Source: Fimenecus sp045593555 (GTDB lineage: Bacteria > Bacillota > Clostridia > Oscillospirales > Acutalibacteraceae). From it: a stretch of DNA of 31,206 bases. This document shows, piece by piece, positions 8,194 to 15,811 of the stretch (position 1 is its first letter; each line of letters starts with the position of its first letter). The translations under genes were made by a program, and so were the position numbers. The stretch is taken from the NCBI GenBank assembly GCA_045593555.1, contig JAZNWU010000008.1:1-31206 (forward strand), in the 5' to 3' direction. The notes beneath the pieces were generated by a model. The model made no database searches, had not been told where the DNA came from, and saw nothing but the letters and a program-made list of their open reading frames with translations.

Positions 8194-8619
8194 TCAGTCT
8201 TCTACAGTAACACCCATACTACGTGCTGTACCAGCAATCATACTCATTGCAGTCTCGATTGTTGCAGCATTAAGGTCGGGCATCTTCTGCTCAGCGATTT
8301 TTCTAATCTGTTCTTTTGTGATTTTTGCTACCTTTGTTCTGTTAGGAACACCTGAACCACTCTCAATTCCGCAAGCTTTCTTAATAAGAACTGCTGCAGG
8401 TGGAGTTTTTGTTACGAATGTGAATGTACGGTCTGCATAAACTGTAATAACAACAGGGATAATAAGACCCATATCATTCTTTGTACGTTCATTGAATTCT
8501 TTTGTGAACGCCATAATGTTAACACCGTGCTGACCAAGTGCAGGTCCAACAGGTGGTGCTGGTGTTGCTTTACCAGCAGGAATCTGAAGCTTAATAAAGC
8601 CTACTACTTTTTGAGCCAT
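8194..8619 (-). CDS. rplK: 50S ribosomal protein L11
   Basis: A 141-residue L11, part of the GTPase-associated centre of the large subunit. It starts MAQKVVGFIKLQIPAGKATP and carries PPVGPALGQHGVNIMAF (about 20-36) and the RNA-binding C-terminal domain ending ARSMGVTVED. The frame stays open for 27 codons upstream, but the ATG at 8619 has GGAGG before it and matches the family's start; the extension lies in an RNA regulatory region. It is followed by rplA. Confidence 0.97.
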   Translation of the reverse strand: MAQKVVGFIKLQIPAGKATPAPPVGPALGQHGVNIMAFTKEFNERTKNDMGLIIPVVITVYADRTFTFVTKTPPAAVLIKKACGIESGSGVPNRTKVAKITKEQIRKIAEQKMPDLNAATIETAMSMIAGTARSMGVTVED

Positions 8620-8638
8620 TTTTAGCACCTCCAAAATT

Positions 8639-8679
8639 CGTGGTATGGCGGAACAGACAGCTCTTCTGCTCCTCCCACG
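8639..8679 (-). promoter_or_regulatory. L1-binding site mimic in the rplK leader (autoregulation)
   Basis: On the minus strand CGTGGGAGGAGCAG is followed by CTGTTCC and then GCCATACCACG. The outer CGTGG/CCACG stem encloses an asymmetric loop (GA against GCCATA) and a 7-bp inner stem. In 23S rRNA the L1 stalk has GGUGGGAGG paired with AUACCACC in the same arrangement. The element is 20 bases before the rplK start, where L1 represses its operon in other bacteria. The mimicry is seen directly; its function is inferred. Confidence 0.7.
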
Positions 8680-8698
8680 ACGCTTTGACAAAAGCGTC
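8679..8698 (-). other. Perfect 8-bp hairpin in the nusG-rplK gap
   Basis: GACGCTTT pairs with AAAGCGTC around the loop TGTC. It abuts the L1-like hairpin (sharing base 8679) and may stack on it or compete with the preceding hairpin. Confidence 0.6.
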
Positions 8699-8700
8699 AT

Positions 8701-8719
8701 AAAAAGCGTATTTTACGCT
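8701..8719 (-). terminator. Weak terminator-like hairpin after nusG
   Basis: On the minus strand AGCGTA and TACGCT form a 6-bp stem with a 3-base loop followed by TTTT. It is short and is likely to reduce, not stop, transcription from nusG into rplK. Confidence 0.4.
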
Positions 8720-8738
8720 AATTACCAAATTAAATAAA

Positions 8739-9329
8739 TTAATCTTCTTCGACCTTTTCTACCTGGTCGAGTTCAAGGTCAACAGGTGTTTCTCTGCCGA
8801 GCATTGAAATAACAACGCAAACCACATTGTTTTCAACATCAAGCTCACGAACAGTACCGATGATGCCTTCAAACGCACCGTCGATAATAGATACCATATC
8901 GCCAACCTCATAGTCGATTTTAACGACTTTCTTTTCAACACCCATTGCATAAACCTCAGCCTCTGTAAGAGGGATTGGCTTACTTTCAGGGCCAACGAAA
9001 CCTGTTACACCACGAGTATTTCTAATGACATACCAAGTATCGTCTGTCATTTCAAGGTCGCCTGTTTCTTCATCTTCAAAAACAGCAACCTTAACCATTA
9101 CATAACCAGGGAAGATTTTTCTTTCTACTTCCTTCTTCACGATAATCTTCTCGCCTGTTTCCTTGTCCTTTGCTTCTTTGTTTTCAACAACGATTTCAGT
9201 AGGAACTTTAACCTCGAGAATTAAATCATGCATTTTACGGTTATCAACAATCTTTTCGATATTAGTTGCAACTTTGTTTTCATAACCTGAATAGGTATGT
9301 ACTACATACCATTTGGAGATTTCTGCCAT
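8739..9329 (-). CDS. nusG: Transcription termination/antitermination protein NusG
   Basis: A 196-residue NusG. It binds RNA polymerase and influences pausing, Rho and coupling to the ribosome. The N-terminal NGN domain starts KWYVVHTYSGYENKVA (about 6-21). KIFPGYVMVKV (about 70-80) and the C-terminal KOW domain with YEVGDMVSIIDGAFEG (about 140-155) are clear. Between them the domain has an acidic insertion (VFEDEETGDLEMTDD, about 83-97). GAAAGGAG precedes the ATG. It follows secE by 20 bases. Confidence 0.97.
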   Translation of the reverse strand: MAEISKWYVVHTYSGYENKVATNIEKIVDNRKMHDLILEVKVPTEIVVENKEAKDKETGEKIIVKKEVERKIFPGYVMVKVAVFEDEETGDLEMTDDTWYVIRNTRGVTGFVGPESKPIPLTEAEVYAMGVEKKVVKIDYEVGDMVSIIDGAFEGIIGTVRELDVENNVVCVVISMLGRETPVDLELDQVEKVEED

Positions 9330-9349
9330 AACTTAAAATCTCCTTTCAA

Positions 9350-9697
9350 TTACTTTATGAAAAACAAGCTAAGCATCTGTGCAGTATTAGTTGTTGTTTC
9401 TACATCCTGCTTATTTGCAAGACTAACAAGACCATCAATAATTGCAGAAAGACCTGTGTCAAATCCAAAAATTATAAGTCCAAAAACTAAAACAACTACG
9501 ATAACAACGATTGAATGATTAAGAACTGTTTTTCCTGAAGGCCATGTAACCTTTTTCCACTCACCTTTGAAATCCTTGAAGAACTTCTTGATTTTAGCAC
9601 CGATTGCCTTGAAGTCAACTGACTTTTTCTTAGCAGGAGCGTTCTTTTTGTCCTTCTTGGTTACCTCAGCAGTGGTCTTTTCTTTCTTTTCAGACAT
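9350..9697 (-). CDS. secE: Preprotein translocase subunit SecE
   Basis: A 115-residue SecE, the clamp subunit of the SecYEG protein-export channel. The C-terminal half holds the family core: FFKDFKGEWKKVTWPSGKTV (about 39-58), then one membrane segment (about 62-82). The N-terminal 30 residues are a Lys/Ala-rich extension, so it is longer than the 60-70 residues common in Gram-positive SecE. GGAGG precedes the ATG. It lies between rpmG and nusG, the standard order. Confidence 0.93.
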   Translation of the reverse strand: MSEKKEKTTAEVTKKDKKNAPAKKKSVDFKAIGAKIKKFFKDFKGEWKKVTWPSGKTVLNHSIVVIVVVLVFGLIIFGFDTGLSAIIDGLVSLANKQDVETTTNTAQMLSLFFIK

Positions 9698-9713
9698 TTC
9701 ACTTACCTCCGGA

Positions 9714-9863
9714 TTACTTTGTTTCCCTGTGGAGAGTGTGTTTCTTGCAGAATCTGCAATACTTGTTCATCTCAATTCTGTCGGGAGTGTTCTTCTTGTT
9801 TTTCTTTGTGTTGTAATTGCGCTGTTTGCACTCTGTGCAAGCTAATGTGATTTTTACTCTCAT
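9714..9863 (-). CDS. rpmG: 50S ribosomal protein L33
   Basis: A 49-residue L33 starting MRVKITLACTECKQRNY and ending KKHTLHRETK. It has two CxxC pairs (C9/C12 and C36/C39) that would bind zinc, the C+ form of L33. GGAGG lies before the ATG. It is the first gene of the rpmG-secE-nusG-rplK-rplA unit; the secE start is 16 bases downstream. It is easily missed because of its size. Confidence 0.95.
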   Translation of the reverse strand: MRVKITLACTECKQRNYNTKKNKKNTPDRIEMNKYCRFCKKHTLHRETK

Positions 9864-9971
9864 TTTTTCGGCACCTCCGTTAATACTTCGCCTGAAAAAT
9901 CAGCAGACGAATAAGCCTTCCTCTATGAAAAATAGGCACAAAAAATAAGCCTCTTCCCCGAGGTACTTGAT

Positions 9972-10000
9972 ATTGTATCACAGGAGTCAAGGCTTGTCAA
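9972..10000 (-). promoter_or_regulatory. Promoter of rpmG-secE-nusG-rplK-rplA
   Basis: On the minus strand a perfect TTGACA (9995-10000) and TACAAT (9972-9977) are separated by exactly 17 bases. The predicted leader before rpmG is about 100 bases and contains a repeated AGGCTTATT. Confidence 0.85.
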
Positions 10001-10046
10001 TAGATTTTTTGTATTTTATTTTTGGAATTTGTTTTTAATCAGTTAA

Positions 10047-10078
10047 CTAAAAGTAACCTGTCAAAAAACAGGTTACTT
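10047..10078 (-). terminator. Terminator after the lipoprotein gene
   Basis: An 11-base AAGTAACCTGT arm (10051-10061) pairs with ACAGGTTACTT (10068-10078). The minus-strand read continues with TTTT. The stem is nearly symmetrical, so it may also act weakly on the other strand. Confidence 0.7.
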
Positions 10079-10085
10079 CATATAA

Positions 10086-11009
10086 TTATTCAACTAAATT
10101 TGTGATATTAAATCCTGATGGCTTTTTAATTTTTGATTCATTAACAGTATTTTTGATTGAACTAATTTCTGTAATTACTGAATCCCGTTTGCTTATTCTT
10201 TCAATTCTTACAAGCTTATCATTTGAATCGTAATAATACTTTACAGTATCTGAATCTACTGAATAAACATCACAGGTATATTTTTTACCATTAAGAGAAA
10301 CCGTACCTGATTCAACATAAGTGTATGTTTCAATTTCATTTCCGTCAAATGTTCCTGAAGCTAAATCTTCAATGCCCATATCTTCAACTACCATATATGA
10401 TTTGAGTGATGGTATTTCACAATATGTGACACCATCTTTAATAATCATATTAGCCTTGATTACCTTACCTTCTTCAAACGGAACTGCAGTTTCAATATAT
10501 GCATTGTTACCACTTCTGATATAAGTAAACGGATATTCCACTGTTTCAACACCCACTTCCTTAACTGTTGCCACAATGGTAAATTTATTTGTTCCTATAA
10601 TCTTTTTATATGCTTGCAAACGACTTTCAGCATCAGATTTACCTTTGTCAGGAGCAACCGTTACAAGAGGTTCTTCAACAAGGTCGTCTGTCATCTGAAG
10701 ACCAGCATCCTTATCAGCATCATCAAAAACCTTATCAGGGTCAGTATTAACTTCACTAAGCAGAGATTCAAGTTCTGCATTTTCTTTGTTCTGTTCAATC
10801 TGGTCAATTGTATCTTTATCATCAACAACAGATGTGTTGCCTTCTTTATCAGTAACAATATAGTTACCTTCATCGTCTTTTATGACGAGCTGAGTATTGC
10901 CTTCTTCGTCAACATAATATGAGTCAGCTTCTTTATCTTTCTTACAAGAAACAAAAGTGAACACAATAACTAATAAAGCAAGTAAAACCGCTAAAATCTT
11001 TTTGCTCAT
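10086..11009 (-). CDS. Putative secreted lipoprotein of unknown function
   Basis: A 307-residue protein with a lipoprotein signal: MSKK, a hydrophobic stretch (about 5-20) and the lipobox FVSC with Cys at about 22, followed by KKDKE. It should be anchored to the outer face of the membrane. Residues about 30-65 are acidic and contain short repeats of the type DxEGN (VDEEGNTQL, KDDEGNYIV, TDKEGNTSV). The rest (about 125-307) is a beta-rich region that resembles lipoprotein-type domains of the LolA/LppX kind only in general character; no family is claimed. It is a single gene with its own promoter and terminator. GGAGG precedes the ATG. Confidence 0.75.
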   Translation of the reverse strand: MSKKILAVLLALLVIVFTFVSCKKDKEADSYYVDEEGNTQLVIKDDEGNYIVTDKEGNTSVVDDKDTIDQIEQNKENAELESLLSEVNTDPDKVFDDADKDAGLQMTDDLVEEPLVTVAPDKGKSDAESRLQAYKKIIGTNKFTIVATVKEVGVETVEYPFTYIRSGNNAYIETAVPFEEGKVIKANMIIKDGVTYCEIPSLKSYMVVEDMGIEDLASGTFDGNEIETYTYVESGTVSLNGKKYTCDVYSVDSDTVKYYYDSNDKLVRIERISKRDSVITEISSIKNTVNESKIKKPSGFNITNLVE

Positions 11010-11047
11010 AATAAACCTCCAAAGGTGATGATTTTAAACTCATTTTG

Positions 11048-11076
11048 ATTATACATCATTTTTTCAAGATAAACAA
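11048..11076 (-). promoter_or_regulatory. Promoter of the lipoprotein gene
   Basis: On the minus strand TTGTTT (11071-11076) and a perfect TATAAT (11048-11053) are 17 bases apart, about 40 bases before the start codon. Confidence 0.6.
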
Positions 11077-11182
11077 GAGAGTTTTGAAAAATTCAAAATT
11101 TGGCAATATATATATTTTTTATTCAAAAATCAATCAGGTAATTATTATAATAAACAAATTTATTTTTTCTTGCAAAATTTTA

Positions 11183-11211
11183 TTGACGGAAAAAGAGTTT
11201 TATGATAAAAT
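11183..11211 (+). promoter_or_regulatory. Promoter of the small orphan gene
   Basis: TTGACG (11183-11188) and TAAAAT (11206-11211) are separated by 17 bases. The predicted start is about 20 bases before the small gene's start codon. Confidence 0.7.
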
Positions 11212-11240
11212 TTCAAAAGTAAATTCTAGGAGTGAGAACA

Positions 11241-11372
11241 TTGTCAAAGCAGTACCAGATGTTAATTTGCAAAACATTCAAGACTGACGGCATTGTTATT
11301 TCTTCTTTACATATTCACCAAAGCACTCTTATTTCTACTGGATGTGTTTCTTGTTTATTTTCAGATTTTTAA
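11241..11372 (+). CDS. Orphan 43-residue peptide gene, unknown
   Basis: A 43-codon open frame starting at TTG, with AGGAG placed 8 bases before it. It has a good promoter upstream, and its stop codon touches a strong terminator, so it forms a complete monocistronic unit. The product starts MSKQYQMLICKTFKTDG, has a central Ile/Ser/His-rich part and ends TGCVSCLFSDF. It has three cysteines (10, 35, 38) and no clear signal peptide or membrane helix. The family is not recognised. It could be a small regulatory or modified peptide, or the transcript could be a small RNA with an accidental open frame. Confidence 0.5.
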   Translation: MSKQYQMLICKTFKTDGIVISSLHIHQSTLISTGCVSCLFSDF

Positions 11373-11399
11373 ACGACGGTTTCCCGTCGTTATTTTTTT
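11372..11399 (+). terminator. Terminator of the small orphan gene
   Basis: AACGACGG (11372-11379) and CCGTCGTT (11384-11391) form a perfect 8-bp stem with a TTTC loop, followed by seven Ts. It lies before the carA promoter, so it ends the upstream unit and is not a carA attenuator. Confidence 0.9.
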
Positions 11400-11420
11400 G
11401 TAAAAATTTGTGTTTTTTTA

Positions 11421-11449
11421 TTGAACTGCTTAAAATAATATAGTATAAT
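11421..11449 (+). promoter_or_regulatory. Promoter of carAB
   Basis: TTGAAC (11421-11426) and a perfect TATAAT (11444-11449) are 17 bases apart. The leader is only about 30 bases, too short for a PyrR-type attenuator, so control, if any, is at the promoter. Confidence 0.8.
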
Positions 11450-11485
11450 AATTAATTGACAATAAATGAAAGGCTGGTGTGAATT

Positions 11486-12538
11486 TTGAAAGCGTATTTA
11501 ATGCTTGAGGACGGTTCTGTTTACGCAGGTACTGCTGCCGGAAAATTCAAAGAAACTGTATTTGAAACTGTATTCAACACATCAATGACCGGATATGTTG
11601 AACTTCTTTCTGACCCATCAAATGTGGGTAAAGGTATTATTATGACATACCCACTCATTGGTAACTATGGTGTTTGTCTTGAAGATATGGAGGCGGACAA
11701 GCTTTTCCCTTCTGCTCTTCTTGTTCATGAACTTTGTGACACACCTTCAAACTTCAGATGCGAATTGGCACTTGAAGAATTGCTTAATAAATACGATGTT
11801 CCTTGTGTTACAGACCTTGATACCCGTGCAATTGTTATGAACATCCGTGACAATGGTACAATGAGAGCAATTATCACAGATGATATTTCTGATAAAGATG
11901 CTCTTATGGCAAAAATAAAGTCATTTGATTCACAAGCAATCTTTGTTGACAAAACAAATGGTGAAGTTATTTCAACAGAGGGACTTCCTGTTGCATTTAT
12001 TGATTTAGGTGCAAAAAAGAGCTCAGCTGTTTCTTTCGCCGACAAAGGTTTTGCTGTTACAAAGTATTCTGCAGATGTTACTGCTGATGAAATTCTCAAT
12101 TCTGATGCTAAAGGTGTTGTTATTTCAAACGGACCTGAAGTTTTCACAGCATTTGACAAGATGATTGTTGAAATTCAGAAGCTTATGGATGCTCAGATGC
12201 CAATTTTTGCAATCGGTACAGGTCACCAGCTTGTTGCAAAATCACAAGGTGGTAAAGTCCAAAAAATGCTCTACGGTCACAGAGGAGCAAATCTCCCGGT
12301 TAAATTCACAGCAGTTGATGAAACATATATTACAACACACAACCACGGATACACAGTTGCAAAGGACGGTATCCCGGAAAATGCCGAAGTTTTATGCGTA
12401 AACGTAAACGACGGTGAAATTGAAGGTCTTTCATATAAAAATGCTGTTACAGTTCAGTTTATTCCTGACACAGCAAGAGGTCATAACACCTCCTTCTTAT
12501 ACAAACAATTCGCAGAAATGATTAAGGAGGGCAAATAA
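11486..12538 (+). CDS. carA: Carbamoyl phosphate synthase small subunit with degenerate glutaminase site
   Basis: A 350-residue CarA, normally the subunit that hydrolyses glutamine and feeds ammonia to CarB for arginine and pyrimidine synthesis. The N-terminal CarA domain is typical (MTGYVELLSDP, 34-44; TYPLIGNYGV, 54-63). The class I amidotransferase domain is not: the nucleophile motif GICLGHQ reads AIGTGHQ, so the Cys is Gly244. The HPEASPGP motif reads IPDTARGH, so the His is Ile326 and the Glu is Asp328. SNGPGDP reads SNGPEVF. The fold segments around these (GHRGANLPV, HNHGYTV) are kept. Glutaminase activity is therefore very unlikely and the enzyme probably uses free ammonia. It starts at TTG and ends one base before carB. 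Confidence 0.93.
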   Translation: MKAYLMLEDGSVYAGTAAGKFKETVFETVFNTSMTGYVELLSDPSNVGKGIIMTYPLIGNYGVCLEDMEADKLFPSALLVHELCDTPSNFRCELALEELLNKYDVPCVTDLDTRAIVMNIRDNGTMRAIITDDISDKDALMAKIKSFDSQAIFVDKTNGEVISTEGLPVAFIDLGAKKSSAVSFADKGFAVTKYSADVTADEILNSDAKGVVISNGPEVFTAFDKMIVEIQKLMDAQMPIFAIGTGHQLVAKSQGGKVQKMLYGHRGANLPVKFTAVDETYITTHNHGYTVAKDGIPENAEVLCVNVNDGEIEGLSYKNAVTVQFIPDTARGHNTSFLYKQFAEMIKEGK

Positions 12539-12539
12539 G

Positions 12540-15500
12540 ATGTTAGATAAAAGCATTAAAAAGGTAATGGTTATCGGTTCAGGTCCTATTATTATCGGAC
12601 AAGCTGCCGAATTTGACTACGCCGGTACTCAGGCTTGCCGTTCACTTAAAGAAGAAGGTGTTGAAGTTGTTCTTGTTAACTCCAACCCTGCTACAATTAT
12701 GACTGATGGTGATATTGCAGATAAGGTTTACATTGAGCCTCTTACAATCCCTACTATCACAAAGATTATTGAAAAAGAAAAGCCTGACTCACTCCTTCCG
12801 TCTCTTGGCGGTCAGACAGGTCTTAACCTTGCTATGGAGCTTAATGAGTTAGGAATTCTCAAAGAAAATAATGTTCGCCTTATCGGTATCAATGCCGAGT
12901 CAATCAAAAAGGCTGAGGACAGACAGGCTTTTAAGGATACAATGGAAGCTATTGGTGAGCCTTGTATTGAATCTCTCGTTGTTGAAACAGTTGAGGATGC
13001 TCTCGATTTCTCTGCTAAAATCGGCTATCCTGTTATTGTTCGTCCTGCATACACACTTGGTGGTACAGGCGGTGGTATTGCTTATGATGAAGAACAGCTT
13101 CACGAAATCGCATCAAACGGTATCCGTCTTTCCCGTGTAAATCAGGTTCTTATTGAAAAATGTATTTCAGGTTGGAAAGAAATCGAATTTGAAACAATGC
13201 GTGACTCAAAGGGTAACTGCATTACAATCTGTTCAATGGAAAACATGGACCCTGTCGGTATTCACACAGGTGACTCAATTGTTGTTGCTCCTGCACAGAC
13301 ACTTATGGATAAGGAATATGCTATGCTTCGTAATGCTGCTCTCAACATTATCTCTGCACTTGATATTCAGGGTGGTTGTAACGTTCAGTTTGCTCTTCAT
13401 CCGACATCATTCAAGTATGCAGTTATTGAGGTTAACCCTCGAGTTTCCCGTTCATCAGCATTGGCTTCAAAAGCAACAGGATTCCCTATCGCACGAGTTG
13501 CATCAAAAATTGCTCTCGGCTTAGGTCTTGATGAAATTCCTAATGCTGTTACCGGTAAGACTTACGCATCATTTGAACCTACAATTGACTATATCGTATG
13601 TAAGTTCCCTAAGTGGCCATTTGACAAGTTTGTTACTGCTAAAAAGACACTTGGTACACAGATGAAGGCTACAGGTGAAGTAATGTCAATTGCTCGTACA
13701 TTCGAGGCTGCACTTCACAAGTCACTTCATTCTCTTGAAGAAAACAAGGAGTCACTTCTTCTTGATGCCTTTATGGAAATGAGCAAAGAAGAAATTCACG
13801 AAACCCTTTACAATGTTGATAACCTTCGTGTTTATGCTATTGCAGTTGCAATCTATAAGGGAATTGAATTAGAGGAAATCCACGACATCACAAAGATTGA
13901 TATGTGGTTCTTAAATAAAATCAAGAACATTGTAGAAATGGAAAAGACACTCAAATCAGGTAAATGTGATAAGGAAACTCTTTTCCAGGCAAAGAAAATG
14001 GGCTTTACAGACAATGTTATTGCTAAAAATGTTGGCACAACAAAGAGTGCTATTAAGCACATGAGAAAGCTTTGGAACATTATGCCATCATTCTCAATTG
14101 TTGATACTTGTGCTGCTGAATTTGCAGCACAGACACCATATTACTATTCAGATTATGGCATTGCTAATGAAGTAAATCCAAAAACTGATAAGAAAAAGAT
14201 TATGGTATTGGGTTCAGGTCCTATCCGTATCGGTCAGGGTGTTGAATTTGACTACTGTTCAGTTCATTCTGTATGGGCACTTAAAAAGGCAGGTTGTGAA
14301 GCAATTATCGTAAATAACAACCCTGAAACAGTATCAACTGACTTTGACGTTTCAGATAAACTGTATTTTGAACCACTTACACCTGAATATGTTACAAGCA
14401 TTGTTGAACTTGAAAATCCTGACGGTGCTATTGTTCAGTTCGGTGGACAGACTGCTATTAAACTTACAAAGACACTTAATGATTTAGGTGTTAAGATTCT
14501 CGGTACTGACGCTGACCACGTTGACGCAGCTGAAGACAGAGAAAGATTTGACGAAATTCTTGAATTCTGTGATATAGCAAGACCTAAGGGACAGACTGTA
14601 TTTACAGCACAGGAAGCTATCGCTGCTGCACATTCTTTGGGTTATCCTGTTCTTGTCCGTCCAAGCTATGTTCTTGGTGGTCAGGGTATGCAGATTGCAG
14701 CAAGTGACGAAGATATTCTTGAATTTATGGACATTATCACAAGAACAATTCCTGACCTTTCAGAGCATCCTGTTCTTGTTGACAAATATCTTATGGGTCA
14801 GGAAGTTGAAGTTGACGCTATCTGTGACGGTAAGGATATTCTCATCCCCGGTATTATGGAACACATTGACCGAGCAGGTATTCACTCAGGTGACTCAATT
14901 TCAGTTTATCCTGCAGTTACACTTTCTCAGAAAGTACAGAAAACAATTGTTGATTATACAAAACGACTTGCATCTGCATTGCATGTTGTTGGTATGATGA
15001 ACATACAATTTATTGTACTCCGTGAAACAGTTTATATTATTGAGGTTAACCCTCGTTCTTCAAGAACTGTTCCTTATATCAGTAAGGTTACAGGTATTCC
15101 TGCTATCAGCCTTGCAACAAGAGCAATGCTTGGTGAGAGAATTGCTGATATGGGCTACGGCACAGGACTTTATAAGAACAGCGGTTACTATGCAATCAAG
15201 CTTCCTGTATTCTCATTTGAAAAGATTATCGGTGCAGATACTTCTCTCGGTCCTGAAATGAAATCAACAGGTGAAGTTCTCGGTATCTCAACTGATTACA
15301 ATGAAGCACTACTTAAAGCATTTGAAGGCGGCGGTGTTTCAATGCCTAAGGATGCAAAAATCGTTGTTACAGTCCGTGACAAGGATAAGAAAGAAGTTGG
15401 CGAAATGCTCAAAGAATTCAAGGATTCTGACTTTGAATTCTATGCAACACCTGGTACTTGCAAGGCTATTCGTGAAGCAGGAATTGAGTGTAAGGAAGTT

Positions 15501-15749
15501 AATCCTCTTACAGGTCAGTCACCTAACATTATGGATATGCTTCAGAACGGTGAGGTTTCACTCATTATCAATACACCAACACACGGTCGTCTTGCTAATC
15601 GTGACGGATTTAAGCTTCGTCGTCTTGCGGTTGAATCAGGTACATCCTGTCTTACATCTCTTGACGCAGCACTCAGCGTTATGAGAAGTACATTCGTTGT
15701 ACCTGATGGTAAGATGAGCCTTACTGATATTGCAGCTCTTAAGTTATAA
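12540..15749 (+). CDS. carB: Carbamoyl phosphate synthase large subunit
   Basis: A 1069-residue CarB, close to the usual 1070. It makes carbamoyl phosphate from bicarbonate, two ATP and ammonia. Both halves are intact: the first ATP-grasp unit begins VMVIGSGPIIIGQAAEFDYAG (core GSGPIIIGQ, about 11-19) with RPAYTLGGTGGG near 169-180; the second begins MVLGSGPIRIGQGVEFDYC (about 554-572) with RPSYVLGGQG near 706-715. The C-terminal MGS-like allosteric domain (about 930-1069) includes NTPTHG. It is one base downstream of carA with GGAGG inside the carA end. No sign of decay is seen, in contrast to the glutaminase site of CarA. Confidence 0.97.
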   Translation: MLDKSIKKVMVIGSGPIIIGQAAEFDYAGTQACRSLKEEGVEVVLVNSNPATIMTDGDIADKVYIEPLTIPTITKIIEKEKPDSLLPSLGGQTGLNLAMELNELGILKENNVRLIGINAESIKKAEDRQAFKDTMEAIGEPCIESLVVETVEDALDFSAKIGYPVIVRPAYTLGGTGGGIAYDEEQLHEIASNGIRLSRVNQVLIEKCISGWKEIEFETMRDSKGNCITICSMENMDPVGIHTGDSIVVAPAQTLMDKEYAMLRNAALNIISALDIQGGCNVQFALHPTSFKYAVIEVNPRVSRSSALASKATGFPIARVASKIALGLGLDEIPNAVTGKTYASFEPTIDYIVCKFPKWPFDKFVTAKKTLGTQMKATGEVMSIARTFEAALHKSLHSLEENKESLLLDAFMEMSKEEIHETLYNVDNLRVYAIAVAIYKGIELEEIHDITKIDMWFLNKIKNIVEMEKTLKSGKCDKETLFQAKKMGFTDNVIAKNVGTTKSAIKHMRKLWNIMPSFSIVDTCAAEFAAQTPYYYSDYGIANEVNPKTDKKKIMVLGSGPIRIGQGVEFDYCSVHSVWALKKAGCEAIIVNNNPETVSTDFDVSDKLYFEPLTPEYVTSIVELENPDGAIVQFGGQTAIKLTKTLNDLGVKILGTDADHVDAAEDRERFDEILEFCDIARPKGQTVFTAQEAIAAAHSLGYPVLVRPSYVLGGQGMQIAASDEDILEFMDIITRTIPDLSEHPVLVDKYLMGQEVEVDAICDGKDILIPGIMEHIDRAGIHSGDSISVYPAVTLSQKVQKTIVDYTKRLASALHVVGMMNIQFIVLRETVYIIEVNPRSSRTVPYISKVTGIPAISLATRAMLGERIADMGYGTGLYKNSGYYAIKLPVFSFEKIIGADTSLGPEMKSTGEVLGISTDYNEALLKAFEGGGVSMPKDAKIVVTVRDKDKKEVGEMLKEFKDSDFEFYATPGTCKAIREAGIECKEVNPLTGQSPNIMDMLQNGEVSLIINTPTHGRLANRDGFKLRRLAVESGTSCLTSLDAALSVMRSTFVVPDGKMSLTDIAALKL

Positions 15750-15756
15750 TAAACAA

Positions 15757-15795
15757 GCCGGAATTGAGTGCAAAAGCTTAATTCCGGCATTTTTT
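15757..15795 (+). terminator. Terminator of carAB
   Basis: GCCGGAATT (15757-15765) and AATTCCGGC (15780-15788) form a 9-bp stem followed by A and six Ts. The carB stop is 8 bases before it. Confidence 0.92.
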
Positions 15796-15811
15796 AAGGA
15801 GTTGAGTTCTT

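Noticed and set aside
11221..11399. PyrR-type or other attenuator for carAB
   Set aside because: A good promoter lies between this terminator and carA, and no antiterminator pairing is visible, so it is the end of a separate unit.
11486..12538. carA as a pseudogene
   Set aside because: The frame is full length, the fold motifs are kept, it is one base from an intact carB and has a good promoter. Loss of only the catalytic residues fits a changed function better than decay.
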